This document shows positions 7,551 through 16,407 of a stretch of DNA of 64,000 nt, piece after piece (the stretch's first letter is position 1; every line of letters starts with the position of its first letter). This DNA is from Streptomyces sp. HPF1205 (GTDB taxonomy: Bacteria > Actinomycetota > Actinomycetes > Streptomycetales > Streptomycetaceae). Under the pieces are notes generated by a model. That model saw only the letters and a list, made by a program, of their open reading frames with translations. It was not told the origin of the DNA and searched no databases. Made by a program: the position numbers and the translations under genes. The DNA is taken from contig NZ_JAINVH010000029.1 in NCBI RefSeq assembly GCF_020400825.1, positions 31,852-95,851 on the forward strand, given 5' to 3'.

Positions 7551-8363
7551 GTGACCGACCGTCCCTCCTGGGCACCGCAGGGTATTGATCTCACCGTGCC
7601 CAGCGTTTCCCGGATCTACGACTACTTCCTCGGCGGTTCGCACAACTTCGAGGTGGACCGGGAAGCGGCCCGGATCGCGATCAAGGCGTTCCCCAGCATT
7701 CCCAAGATCAGCCAGGAGAACCGGGCGGTCATGCGCCGCGCGGTGCGTTTCGCGATGGACCGCGGAATCACCCAGTTCCTGGACATCGGCTCCGGCATTC
7801 CGACCTTTGGAAACGTGCACGAGGTCGCGCAGGCGAACGACCCGCGCGCCCGGGTGGTCTACGTCGACAACGACCCGGTCGCCGTCGCCCACAGCCGGGC
7901 GGTCCTGGAGGGCAACCCCAACGCCACCGCCCTCGCCGGTGACCTGCGCGACCCGCTGTCGATCCTGGACGCGCCGGAGACCCGGCGGATGCTGGACCTG
8001 GACCGGCCGGTGGCCCTGATGCTCGTCGCCGTGGTCCACTTCCTGCCCGACGACGAGCGGCCCGAAGAGATCATCGCCGCCCTGCGCGAGGCTCTCGCGC
8101 CCGGCAGCGCCATGGTCATCACCCACGCCACACTGGACGGCCCCACCCCGCAGGGCCAGCGCGGGGCCCAGGAGGTCTACCAGCGCACCGCCACCCCGCT
8201 GATCATGCGCAGCCGCGAGGAGCTGGAACGGTTCTTCGAGGGTTTCGAACTGGTCGAGCCGGGTGTGGTGCCGCTGCCCTACTGGCGGCCCGACACACCG
8301 CCGAGCGAGGACGACGATCCGGGCGTCACGCACGGCCTGGCCGGTGTGGGGCTGAAGGCGTGA
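7551..8363 (+). CDS. DUF574-type SAM-dependent methyltransferase
   Basis: This 270-aa protein belongs to the Methyltransf_19 (DUF574) family, which is much expanded in streptomycetes. Characteristic features are the N-terminal IYDYFLGGSHNFEVDRE segment (residues about 20-36), the SAM-binding glycine motif FLDIGSGIPTFGNVHE (about 78-93), the acidic strand VVYVDNDP (about 102-109) and a HFLPDDE region. Members bind S-adenosylmethionine, but their substrates are mostly unknown. The start is GTG at 7551, with GGAGAC upstream. Its stop overlaps the start of the GGDEF-EAL gene by four bases (GTGA), so the two are translationally coupled and probably work together. Confidence 0.88.
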   Translation: MTDRPSWAPQGIDLTVPSVSRIYDYFLGGSHNFEVDREAARIAIKAFPSIPKISQENRAVMRRAVRFAMDRGITQFLDIGSGIPTFGNVHEVAQANDPRARVVYVDNDPVAVAHSRAVLEGNPNATALAGDLRDPLSILDAPETRRMLDLDRPVALMLVAVVHFLPDDERPEEIIAALREALAPGSAMVITHATLDGPTPQGQRGAQEVYQRTATPLIMRSREELERFFEGFELVEPGVVPLPYWRPDTPPSEDDDPGVTHGLAGVGLKA

Positions 8364-10522
8364 CCATGGGGCCGGCGGCGGCCGGGCACGAGGAGGGGAC
8401 GGTGCCCGAGGGGGCACCGGAGGACAGTATCCGGCGGTTCGCCGCCATCTGGAGCCGGGCGATCTTCCCGGTGACCGCCACGTCGATGACCCGCGTCGAG
8501 TTCGAGGACCACCTGGTGCCGCTGGCCCGGGTGCTCAGCGACGCGCTGCGGGCCGCGCCCTTCGACCCGCGGGCCGCCGTCCCTGTCGGCACTGCCCTGG
8601 TCGACGCGCATTGCACCGACCCCGAGGCACTGCCCAGCATCCTCGGCGTCATCGACGCCTACCTGGTGCTCTACTGCACCCCCGGCCTGCCCGTGGACGA
8701 GGCCCGGGCCCGCTGCTCCCGGCTGCAGCACGCGGTCGCCGTCGGCTTCTCGCAGGCGCTTCGCGAACGCACCCTGCACGAGCAGGAGTCCATCCTGCGT
8801 GCCGCCATCACCGCGCAGGCCGAGGCCGAGAAGGCACTGGCCGCCAGCGAGGCGCGGTTCCGCGCGGTCTTCGAGAGCGCCGCCATCGGCATCGGCATCG
8901 CCGACCTGGACGGCCGGGTGCTGGAGATCAACGAGGCGCTGACCCGCATGTTCGGCAGCGAGGCGCACGTCATGCGGCGCAACGTCGGCGAGTGGGTGCA
9001 CCCCGACAACGGCCCCGAGGTCCGCGGCCTCAACGGCGAGCTGGTCCGCGGGGAGCGCGAGGGCTACCACGTCGAGAAGGCGTACCCCCGGGCCGACGGC
9101 TCGGTGCTGTGGGCCAACCTCAAGGTGTCGCTGCTGCGCGACGCGGCCGGCCGGCCGCAGTACCAGCTCGCGCTCCTGGAGGACGTCACCGAGCGGCGCG
9201 CGCTGCTGCGCCGGCTGCGGCACCAGGCCACCCACGACGCCCTGACCGGACTGCCCAACCGGGCGCACTTCTTCGAGAGCCTGGACCGGGCACTGTCCGG
9301 CGGCCCCGGCAGCCGGATCGGGGTCTGCTACCTCGACCTCGACGGGTTCAAGGCCGTCAACGACAGCCTGGGCCACGCGGTCGGCGACCGCCTGCTGGTC
9401 GCCGTCGCCGAACGCCTGCACGGCTGCCTGACCTCGCCCGACCAGCTGGTGGCCCGTATCGGCGGCGACGAGTTCGTGGCCCTGTACACCGACCCGCCGG
9501 ACGCCGCCGAGGTCGTCGCGCTGGCCGAGCGGATCCTGGCCGCGCTGTCCACCCCGGTCACCCTGGACGGCCGCGAACTGCCCGTGCACTGCAGCATCGG
9601 CATCGTCCACGGCCCGGCGAACAGCCGCGCGGCCGCCGACGTGCTGCGCAGCGCCGACATCACCATGTACCGCGCCAAGGAACTGGGCGGCAACCGGTAC
9701 GAGGTGGCCGACCCGGACGCCGACGCCCGCGCCATCACCCGCCACGGCCTGACCAACCGGCTGCCCGGCGCCCTGGAGCGCGGCGAGTTCTTCATCGAGT
9801 ACCAGCCGCTGATCGGGCTGGAGGACGGCGGGGTACGCGGCGCGGAGGCGCTGGTGCGCTGGCTGCACCCGGTGCACGGGGTGCTCGGCCCCGACCAGTT
9901 CATCCCGCTCGCCGAGAGCACCGGGCAGATCGTGCCGCTGGGCCGCTGGGTGCTGCAGGAGGCCGCCCGGCAGGCCCGCTCCTGGACGATGGGGGGCGCC
10001 ACCTGCTCGCCGCACGTCAGCGTCAACCTCTCACCCATCCAGCTCCACCACCCCGACCTGGTCAGCGAGGTCGCCAGGGCGCTCGACGAGAGCGGCCTGC
10101 CGCCCGCCTCGCTGTGCCTGGAGGTGACCGAGAGCGCGCTGATCGGCGCCGACGAGGACGCGCTCAAGCCGCTGCGGCGGATCGCCGACCTCGGCGTCGA
10201 GATCGCCCTGGACGACTTCGGCACCGGCTACTCCAACCTGTCCTCGCTGCGCTGGCTGCCGGTCAGCGTCCTCAAGCTGGACCGGGCCTTCACCCGGGGC
10301 CTGCGGCAGAACCCGCCGGACCCGGTCGACTCCAAGATCGTCGAAGGCGTCGTCTCGCTGGCGCACGGCCTCGGGCTGACCGTCACCGTCGAGGGCGTCG
10401 AGACCAGGACCCAGGCCGAGCACCTGCGCGACCTGGGCTGCGACACCGGCCAGGGCTGGTACTACGCCCGCCCGGGCCCGCCGGAGTCCCTGCACAAGCT
10501 CGCCCTGGCCGACGCCGGCTGA
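8360..10522 (+). CDS. PAS-GGDEF-EAL cyclic-di-GMP cyclase/phosphodiesterase, RmdA-like
   Basis: This 720-aa cytosolic protein should make and/or degrade the second messenger c-di-GMP. An N-terminal helical region of about 150 residues precedes a PAS/PAC domain (about 160-275). A GGDEF domain follows with an intact GGDEF signature at 368-372, but no RxxD inhibitory site five residues before it (SPDQ occupies that place). The EAL domain has EALVRW at 496-501 and DDFGTGYSNL near 618-627, so both activities look possible. The domain order matches the streptomycete RmdA type, which acts in developmental timing; orthology is inference. The start GTG at 8360 overlaps the upstream stop. Confidence 0.9.
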   Translation: MTMGPAAAGHEEGTVPEGAPEDSIRRFAAIWSRAIFPVTATSMTRVEFEDHLVPLARVLSDALRAAPFDPRAAVPVGTALVDAHCTDPEALPSILGVIDAYLVLYCTPGLPVDEARARCSRLQHAVAVGFSQALRERTLHEQESILRAAITAQAEAEKALAASEARFRAVFESAAIGIGIADLDGRVLEINEALTRMFGSEAHVMRRNVGEWVHPDNGPEVRGLNGELVRGEREGYHVEKAYPRADGSVLWANLKVSLLRDAAGRPQYQLALLEDVTERRALLRRLRHQATHDALTGLPNRAHFFESLDRALSGGPGSRIGVCYLDLDGFKAVNDSLGHAVGDRLLVAVAERLHGCLTSPDQLVARIGGDEFVALYTDPPDAAEVVALAERILAALSTPVTLDGRELPVHCSIGIVHGPANSRAAADVLRSADITMYRAKELGGNRYEVADPDADARAITRHGLTNRLPGALERGEFFIEYQPLIGLEDGGVRGAEALVRWLHPVHGVLGPDQFIPLAESTGQIVPLGRWVLQEAARQARSWTMGGATCSPHVSVNLSPIQLHHPDLVSEVARALDESGLPPASLCLEVTESALIGADEDALKPLRRIADLGVEIALDDFGTGYSNLSSLRWLPVSVLKLDRAFTRGLRQNPPDPVDSKIVEGVVSLAHGLGLTVTVEGVETRTQAEHLRDLGCDTGQGWYYARPGPPESLHKLALADAG

Positions 10523-10726
10523 GCCGGCCGCGCACGCGCCATGGAGGATGCCCGGTCCGGGTGACGCGCGCCCGCCGATCGGGCATACTCCAACCCTCCG
10601 GATTCGTTGATCGCACCGTGCCGTGATCCGGCGCGGAAGGATCGGATCCGGGCAGAGCCCGAGGACGGTTGCGCCACACCCGCGGCGGCGACCGCCTACG
10701 CCCCCGACAGGGAGGAGTGTGCCGCC

Positions 10727-11911
10727 ATGCCGCAGCAAGCCCCGTACGGCCCCGGGCCGGTGGTCCGGCAACTGCCCACCGACGAAGCCCGCGACCTGCT
10801 GGAGCTGACGCGCGACATCGCCCGGCGGGAGATCGCCCCCGCCGCGGCGGCGCAGGAGGAGGCGGGACGCTTCCCCCGCGAGGTCTTCACCCTGATCGGC
10901 CGGGCCGGCCTGCTCGGCCTGCCGTACGAGGAGGAGTACGGCGGGGGCGGCCAGCCGTACGAGGTGTACCTGCAGGTCCTGGAGGAGCTCGCGGCGGCCC
11001 GCCTCACCGTCGGCCTCGGGGTCAGCGTCCACACCCTGGCCAGCCACGCGGTCGCGAAGTTCGGCAGCAAGCAGCAGCGGGCCGATCACCTGCCGCACAT
11101 GCTCGGCGGCGAGCTGCTGGGCGCGTACTGCCTGTCCGAGCCCACCTCGGGGTCGGACGCCGCTTCCCTGCGGACCCGGGCGGTACGCGACGGCGAGCAG
11201 TGGACCCTGGACGGCACCAAGGCGTGGATCACCCACGGCGGGGTCGCCGACTTCTACACCGTGCTGGCGCGCAGCGGCGGCGAGGGCGCCCGGGGCATCA
11301 CCGCCTACCTGGTGCCCGGCGACGCGCCCGGCCTGACCGCGGCCGCGCCCGAGCGCAAGATGGGCCTGAAGGGCTCGCCCACCGCGCAGCTCCACTTCGA
11401 CGGCGTCACCGTTCCCGACAGCCGCCGGATCGGCGAGGAGGGGCAGGGCTTCGCCATCGCGCTGTCCGCGCTGGACTCCGGGCGGCTGGGCATCGCGGCC
11501 TGCGCCATCGGCGTGGCGCAGGCCGCGATGGAGGCGGCGGTCGGCTACATGGGGGAGCGGCGGCAGTTCGCCCATCCGCTCACCGACTTCCAGGGCCTGC
11601 GCTTCATGCTCGCCGACATGGCCACCAGGATCGAGGCAGGCCGTGCCCTGTACCTCTCCGCCGCCCGGCTGCGCGACGCCGGCCGGCCGTTCGCCGCGCA
11701 GGCCGCCATGGCGAAGCTGTTCTGCACCGACACCGCCATGCAGGTGACCACCGACGCCGTGCAGTTGCTGGGCGGCTACGGCTACACCGCCGACTTCCCC
11801 GTCGAGCGCTACATGCGCGAGGCGAAGGTGCTGCAGATCGTCGAGGGCACCAACCAGATCCAGCGCATGGTCATCGCCCGGCACGTCGCGGGACCCGAGA
11901 CGCGGGACTGA
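10727..11911 (+). CDS. Acyl-CoA dehydrogenase
   Basis: This 394-aa FAD enzyme of the acyl-CoA dehydrogenase family catalyses alpha,beta-dehydrogenation of acyl-CoA thioesters. All three parts are visible: a helical N-terminal domain, a middle beta domain with the FAD-binding CLSEPTSGSDAASLRT segment (about 135-150), and a C-terminal helical domain with ERYMREAKVLQIVEGTNQI. The catalytic base is E373 (VEGTNQ), as in short/medium-chain and butyryl types. The length is normal. The start is the ATG at 10727 with GGAGGAG nine bases before it; the open frame extends further upstream but without a plausible start. It appears to be a single-gene unit, followed by tandem repeats and a hairpin. Confidence 0.9.
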   Translation: MPQQAPYGPGPVVRQLPTDEARDLLELTRDIARREIAPAAAAQEEAGRFPREVFTLIGRAGLLGLPYEEEYGGGGQPYEVYLQVLEELAAARLTVGLGVSVHTLASHAVAKFGSKQQRADHLPHMLGGELLGAYCLSEPTSGSDAASLRTRAVRDGEQWTLDGTKAWITHGGVADFYTVLARSGGEGARGITAYLVPGDAPGLTAAAPERKMGLKGSPTAQLHFDGVTVPDSRRIGEEGQGFAIALSALDSGRLGIAACAIGVAQAAMEAAVGYMGERRQFAHPLTDFQGLRFMLADMATRIEAGRALYLSAARLRDAGRPFAAQAAMAKLFCTDTAMQVTTDAVQLLGGYGYTADFPVERYMREAKVLQIVEGTNQIQRMVIARHVAGPETRD

Positions 11912-11955
11912 CCGGACGCGGGACCGGCCGGACGCGGGACCGGCCGGACGCGGCG
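11911..11955. repeat. 16-bp tandem repeat abutting a stop codon
   Basis: Three head-to-tail copies of accggccggacgcggg follow the acyl-CoA dehydrogenase stop. The first (11911-11922) lacks four bases, the second is 11923-11938 and the third starts at 11939. They directly precede the terminator hairpin. Confidence 0.7.
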
Positions 11956-11958
11956 CGG

Positions 11959-11999
11959 GCCGCGCCCGGCGGTGGTGCCGCGCCCCCCGCGGGCGCGGC
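11959..11999 (+). terminator. 10-bp hairpin after acyl-CoA dehydrogenase
   Basis: gccgcgcccg (11959-11968) and cgggcgcggc (11990-11999) are perfect inverted repeats with a 21-nt loop, followed by gttctcc. It lies between convergent genes, so it may serve both directions. Confidence 0.55.
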
Positions 12000-12041
12000 G
12001 TTCTCCTTCGCCGGTCCGCCGTCCGGGAGGCGTTCCCCCAT

Positions 12042-12130
12042 GCGGCGGCTCCGGTGTTTCCGGTGTTGCGGTGTTTCTCGCGGCTCCGGTGTTCCCGCGT
12101 TTCCGGCGGCTCCGGCGTCCGGGGCGTCCC
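12042..12130. repeat. Degenerate cggctccggtgtt repeats
   Basis: The phrase cggctccgg(t/c)gt recurs about four times, interspersed with ggtgtttcc-type variants. The block lies between two convergent genes and directly abuts the stop codon of the 12138-12596 gene. Its composition is G/T-rich and unlike the flanking coding DNA. Confidence 0.5.
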
Positions 12131-12137
12131 GGGCGGC

Positions 12138-12596
12138 TCAGGCGGCCAGCCGCGCGGCCCGCACCCGCATCGGGCGCGAGCCCGCGCCGCCGACGTGGGA
12201 GAAGGGCTGGGTGCGCCAGTCGAGACCGGCGGGCAGCGTCAGCAGCGCGGCCAGGTCCTGCTCGGGGCCGGGCCGCGAACCGTCCGCCACGGGCAGCGCG
12301 TCCGTCACCGGCAGGCCCGAGCCACCGCAGACGGTCAGGCCGAAGGGGTTCCAGGGAGTCGGGCACAGGGCGTGCTCGGGGAAGCGGTCCTCGCCGGCCA
12401 GGACCGTGATGGGCTGCCGGCATTCCGGGCAGCTCAGCCGCACGGCGTCGGCGAGGTCCTCGTCGAGCGGCTCGTCCGCGTCGTCGGCGTCATCGGCTTC
12501 GTCCAGCGGGGCGGCGAGCGCGAGGTCGCGTTCGTCACCCTCCTCGAACGCGGGCTTGTTACGCTCGCTCCGGCTGTTGCGCGCAGAGTTACGCAT
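12138..12596 (-). CDS. Hypothetical protein with Cys4 zinc-ribbon-like motif
   Basis: This is a 152-aa protein I do not recognise beyond its streptomycete style. The N-terminus is Arg/Asn-rich and followed by a very acidic stretch (DEADDADDADEPLDEDL, about 32-48). Cysteines then sit at 56, 59 (SCPEC), 78 and 90 (HALCPTPWNPFGLTVC), the spacing of a small zinc ribbon. No signal peptide or membrane segment is present. AAGGGGGA precedes the ATG at 12596. It is divergent from the alditol oxidase gene with 300 bp between them. A nucleic-acid or protein-binding role is possible but unproven. Confidence 0.7.
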   Translation of the reverse strand: MRNSARNSRSERNKPAFEEGDERDLALAAPLDEADDADDADEPLDEDLADAVRLSCPECRQPITVLAGEDRFPEHALCPTPWNPFGLTVCGGSGLPVTDALPVADGSRPGPEQDLAALLTLPAGLDWRTQPFSHVGGAGSRPMRVRAARLAA

Positions 12597-12896
12597 GCGA
12601 ATCCCCCTTGGGTGGAGTGCCCTCCATCGGGCCGGCCCGGCGTCACGCTCGCGGCCATAGCGAGCACTTCCCGCCGCGCTACGCGGGTAATCGCGCCACC
12701 GGGAGCACTGGGGGCACGCACGGTGTGGCCTTCGTCACATTCTTCGTCATGGCCGGAACGTGCGCCCCCGATGTGCGCCCGCGCACCCCCTGCGCCCCCC
12801 CGCGGAGGGGGTTGCGGCGACGGCTTGTACAGTGCCCGGCGGGCGAGGCCGCACGGGCCCGCCGACGTGCGGACGACTGGCGGGACGGCGCTCACG
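12597..12896. other. 300-bp divergent promoter region
   Basis: No gene is seen. TGGAG-tgcc-CTCCA (12612-12625) is a small inverted repeat just upstream of the leftward hypothetical gene. A slightly less GC-rich stretch (about 12720-12750) lies midway. I found no convincing -35/-10 pair for the alditol oxidase gene, and its ribosome-binding site is weak. Confidence 0.4.
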
Positions 12897-14132
12897 ATGC
12901 GAACCAACTGGGCGGGAAACCTCGCCTTCTCGGCCGAGCGGACGCACCGCCCGGCGACCCTCGGCGAACTGCGCTCCCTCGTGGCCGGCAGCCGCCGGGT
13001 CAAGGCCCTGGGCAGCGGGCACTCCTTCAGCGACGTCGCCGACACCGACGGCGACCTCGTCGAACTCACCGCGCTGCCCCGGGAGGCCGATCTCGACGGC
13101 GCCACGGGCGCGGTGCGGGTCTCGGCCGGCATCCGCTACGCCGAACTGGCCGAAATCCTGCACGAAAAGGGCCGCGCGCTGCCCAACATGGCCTCGCTGC
13201 CACACATCTCGGTGGCCGGCTCGGTCGCCACCGGCACCCACGGCTCCGGCAGCGCCAACGGCTCCCTCGGCACCGCCGTGCGCTCCCTCGAACTGGTCAC
13301 CGCGGACGGCGGCACCCGCACCCTCAGCCGCGGCGACGACGACTTCGAGGGCGCCGTCGTGGCGCTCGGCGCCCTCGGCGTGGTCACCCACCTCACCCTG
13401 GACACCGTCCCCGCCTTCGACGTCGCCCAGCGCGTCCTGACCGGACTCGCGCTTCCCCACGCCACCGCCCACTTCGAGGCGATCACCTCGGCCGCCTACA
13501 GCGTCAGCCTGTTCACCGACTGGCGGGAGCCGCGCTTCACCCAGGTCTGGCTGAAGCAGCTCGCCGGCCGCCCCGTCCCCGACCTGCCGTGGGCCGAACC
13601 CGCCACGCGGCCCGTGCACCCCGTACCCGGCATGGACCCCGTGAACTGCACCGCCCAGCTCGGCGAGCCCGGTCCGTGGCACGAGCGGCTGCCGCACTTC
13701 CGGCCCGGCTTCATGCCCAGCAGCGGCGAGGAGCTGCAATCGGAGTACCTGCTGGCGCGCGAGCACGCCGTACCGGCCCTGGAGGCGCTGGCGGACATAC
13801 GCGGGGCCATCGCCCCCGTGCTGCAGATCTGCGAGGTCCGCACCGTCGCCGCCGACCGGCTGTGGCTCAGCCCCGCGTACGGGCGCGACACCGTCGCCCT
13901 GCACTTCACCTGGGTCAAGGACCCCGAGGCCGTGCGGCCCGTGCTGGCCCGTGTCGAGGAGGCGCTGCGCCCCTTCGACCCGCGCCCGCACTGGGGCAAG
14001 GTGTTCACCATCGCGCCCGAGCGGATACGGGACGCCTATCCCCGCATGCCCGACTTCCTGCGCCTGGTCGCCGCCACCGACCCCGAGGGCACCTTCCGCA
14101 ACGCCTTCCTGCGGCGGCTGCTGGACCTCTGA
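12897..14132 (+). CDS. aldO: Alditol oxidase, covalent-FAD type
   Basis: This 411-aa flavoprotein closely resembles the S. coelicolor alditol oxidase AldO along its whole length. It should oxidise the terminal hydroxyl of alditols such as xylitol or sorbitol with oxygen, giving the aldose and H2O2. The FAD domain carries GSGHSF, with H42 as the expected covalent flavin ligand. PNMASLPHISVAGSVATGTHGS (in part; about 98-119) binds the FAD diphosphate. The substrate-side motif SVSLFTDWR and the C-terminal HWGKVFT are also as in AldO. No signal peptide is seen. The start ATG at 12897 is chosen because homologues begin just before NWAGN. The Lrp regulator follows 34 bp downstream. Confidence 0.85.
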   Translation: MRTNWAGNLAFSAERTHRPATLGELRSLVAGSRRVKALGSGHSFSDVADTDGDLVELTALPREADLDGATGAVRVSAGIRYAELAEILHEKGRALPNMASLPHISVAGSVATGTHGSGSANGSLGTAVRSLELVTADGGTRTLSRGDDDFEGAVVALGALGVVTHLTLDTVPAFDVAQRVLTGLALPHATAHFEAITSAAYSVSLFTDWREPRFTQVWLKQLAGRPVPDLPWAEPATRPVHPVPGMDPVNCTAQLGEPGPWHERLPHFRPGFMPSSGEELQSEYLLAREHAVPALEALADIRGAIAPVLQICEVRTVAADRLWLSPAYGRDTVALHFTWVKDPEAVRPVLARVEEALRPFDPRPHWGKVFTIAPERIRDAYPRMPDFLRLVAATDPEGTFRNAFLRRLLDL

Positions 14133-14166
14133 CCGGGCGCCCGCGCGAACCCGGCGCGATCCATAC

Positions 14167-14646
14167 ATGACAGAAACGGCCGGCCTGGCGGTAAGGTCGT
14201 CGGCTGTGGAGGAGCTGGACCGGCAGATCGTGGAACTGCTCGTGGCCGACGGGCGCATGAGCTACACCGACCTGGGCAAGGCCACGGGCCTGTCCACGTC
14301 GGCGGTGCACCAGCGGGTGCGCAGGCTGGAGCAGCGCGGCGTGATCCGCGGGTACGCGGCCGTCATCGACCCCGAGGCCGTCGGCCTGTCGCTGACCGCG
14401 TTCATCTCCGTCAAGCCGTTCGACCCCAGCGCCCCCGACGACATCGCCGACCGGCTCGCCGACGTCCCCGAGATCGAGGCGTGCCACAGCGTGGCGGGCG
14501 ACGAGAACTACATCCTGAAAGTACGGGTCGCCACCCCCATCGAACTGGAGCACCTGCTCGGCCGCATCCGCACGCTGGCCGGGGTGTCCACCCGCACCAC
14601 CGTCGTGCTCTCCACGCCGTACGAGGCCAGGCCCCCGCGCGTGTGA
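14167..14646 (+). CDS. Lrp/AsnC-family transcriptional regulator
   Basis: This 159-aa regulator has an N-terminal helix-turn-helix (DRQIVELLVADGRMSYTDLG then TSAVHQRVRRLEQRGVIRGY, about 18-60). A RAM/Lrp ligand domain (about 75-155) ends in STRTTVVLSTPYEARPPRV. Lrp proteins form octamers or dimers and sense amino acids or related metabolites. ATG at 14167 is the first start; GTG near 14205 (VEELDRQ) is an alternative, and neither has a strong ribosome-binding site. It lies between alditol oxidase and the amidohydrolase on the same strand. Its last codons are duplicated 62 bp downstream. Confidence 0.85.
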   Translation: MTETAGLAVRSSAVEELDRQIVELLVADGRMSYTDLGKATGLSTSAVHQRVRRLEQRGVIRGYAAVIDPEAVGLSLTAFISVKPFDPSAPDDIADRLADVPEIEACHSVAGDENYILKVRVATPIELEHLLGRIRTLAGVSTRTTVVLSTPYEARPPRV

Positions 14647-14716
14647 CGGCCGGCGCGGCCTGGCCGATGACGGTCCGCAGGCCGGCCGCCAGGCCCCCGC
14701 GCGTGTGACGGCCGGC
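14626..14716. repeat. 29-bp direct repeat duplicating the lrp 3' end
   Basis: A perfect 29-bp sequence occurs at 14626-14654 and again at 14688-14716. The first copy encodes the last residues RPPRV and the stop of the Lrp gene. The second is non-coding and ends 4 bp before the GGAGA ribosome-binding site of the amidohydrolase. The 33 bp between the copies are unique. Confidence 0.85.
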
Positions 14717-14730
14717 CGCGGGAGACACTG

Positions 14731-16407
14731 GTGGCCATGCACAGCGACTTCGGGGCGCGGCCCCTCGACACCGCCGGCCCCGCCGCCGGCGAAGGCGGCG
14801 GCACCGTACTGCTGCGCGGCGGCTTCGTGTACAGCCCCGCCGATCCCTTCGCGACCGCCATGGTGGTGGACGGCGGGGTCGTGGCCTGGGTCGGCTCCGA
14901 GGGCGCCGCGGACTCCTTCGCCGACGGCGTCGACAGCGTCGTCCACCTCGACGGCGCCCTGGTCACCCCCGCCTTCACCGACGCCCACGTGCACACCACC
15001 GCCACCGGGCTGGCCCTGACCGGCCTGGACCTCGGCGGCGCGGCCTCGCTCGGCGAGGCCCTGGCCCGCGTCGCCGCGCACGCCGCCGCACGCCCCGGCG
15101 ACCGGGTGCTGCTCGGCCACGGCTGGGACGAGACCCGCTGGCCCGAGCGGCGCCCGCCGAGCCGGGCCGAACTCGACGGGGCCACCGGCGGCCGGCCGCT
15201 GTACCTGACCCGTACCGACGTGCACTCCGCCGTGGTCACCACCGCCCTGCTCGACCTCGTGCCCGGCGTCACCGCGCTGCCCGGGTACGCGGCCGCCGGC
15301 CCGCTGACCCGCGACGCCCACCACGCGGTCCGTGCCGCCGCGTACGCCGCCGTCACCCCCGCACAGCGCGCCGCCGCCCAGCGGGCCGCCCTCGCGCACG
15401 CCGCCGCCCAGGGCATCGGCGCCGTCCACGAGTGCGCCGGCCCCGACATCTCCTCCGAGGACGACCTGACGGCCCTGCTCGCGCTGGCCGCCGAGGAACC
15501 GGGGCCGCGCGTACTGGGCTACTGGGCGCAGGCCGTCCAGAGCGCCGAGGACCTGGACCGGCTGCGCGACCTCGGCGCGGCGGGCGCGGGCGGCGACCTC
15601 TTCGTCGACGGCTCGATCGGCTCGCACACCGCGTGGCTGCACGCCCCCTACGCCGACGCCCCGCACACCGGCGTGACCCACCTCGACGCCGACACCGTCG
15701 CCCGCCACCTGACCCTTTGCACACGGGAAGGCGTCCAGGCCGGGTTCCACGCCATCGGGGACGCGGCCATCGGCGCGGTCGTGGCGGGGGTGCGGGCCGC
15801 CGCCGAGGAGGCCGGCGCCGACCGTGTGCGCGCCCTGCGGCACCGCGTGGAGCACGCCGAGATGATGACGCGGGAGACCATCGCGGCCTTCGCCGAGTTC
15901 GGCCTGGTCGCCTCGGTGCAGCCCGCCTTCGACGCCACCTGGGGCGGCGAGGACGGGATGTACGCGCGCAGGCTCGGCGGCGCCAGGGCCAGGACCCTCA
16001 ACCCGTTCGCCGCCATGTCCCGCGCCGGGGTGCCGCTGGCCCTCGGCTCGGACAGCCCGGTCACCCCCCTCGACCCGTGGGGCGCGGTCCGGGCGGCGGC
16101 CTTCCACCGCACCCCCGAGCACCGCGTCTCGGCGCGGGCCGCCTTCACCGCGCACACCCGGGGCGGCCGGCGAGCCGCGGGCCGGGACGACGCGGGCGTG
16201 CTGGTGCCCGGCGCCCCCGCCGACTACGCCGTGTGGCGCGTCGGCGACCTGGTCGTACAGGCGCCCGACGACCGGGTCGCCAACTGGTCGACCGACCCCC
16301 GCTCCGGCACCCCCGGCCTGCCCGACCTCACCCCCGGCCGTGAGCTGCCGACGACGCTGCTCACGGTGGTCGGCGGCCGCACGATCTTCGCACGGCCGAA
16401 CGGGTGA
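14731..16407 (+). CDS. Amidohydrolase (amidohydrolase-3/YtcJ type)
   Basis: This 558-aa metal-dependent hydrolase has the TIM-barrel plus small beta-sandwich layout of the amidohydrolase-3 family. Metal and active-site features are DAHVH (H86, H88), HAIGDAAI near residue 340, RHRVEHAEMM near 370 and ALGSDSPVTPLDP near 435. Family members cleave C-N bonds in varied cyclic or linear amides; the substrate here is unknown. The start is GTG at 14731 with GGAGA a few bases upstream; ATG at 14737 is equally plausible. The second copy of the 29-bp repeat sits just before it. The preceding Lrp gene could regulate it, but no operator is evident. Confidence 0.85.
   Translation: MAMHSDFGARPLDTAGPAAGEGGGTVLLRGGFVYSPADPFATAMVVDGGVVAWVGSEGAADSFADGVDSVVHLDGALVTPAFTDAHVHTTATGLALTGLDLGGAASLGEALARVAAHAAARPGDRVLLGHGWDETRWPERRPPSRAELDGATGGRPLYLTRTDVHSAVVTTALLDLVPGVTALPGYAAAGPLTRDAHHAVRAAAYAAVTPAQRAAAQRAALAHAAAQGIGAVHECAGPDISSEDDLTALLALAAEEPGPRVLGYWAQAVQSAEDLDRLRDLGAAGAGGDLFVDGSIGSHTAWLHAPYADAPHTGVTHLDADTVARHLTLCTREGVQAGFHAIGDAAIGAVVAGVRAAAEEAGADRVRALRHRVEHAEMMTRETIAAFAEFGLVASVQPAFDATWGGEDGMYARRLGGARARTLNPFAAMSRAGVPLALGSDSPVTPLDPWGAVRAAAFHRTPEHRVSARAAFTAHTRGGRRAAGRDDAGVLVPGAPADYAVWRVGDLVVQAPDDRVANWSTDPRSGTPGLPDLTPGRELPTTLLTVVGGRTIFARPNG

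Noticed and set aside
10607..10726. N-terminal extension of the acyl-CoA dehydrogenase
   Set aside because: The frame is open but the ATG at 10727 has a strong GGAGGAG site and gives the normal family start.
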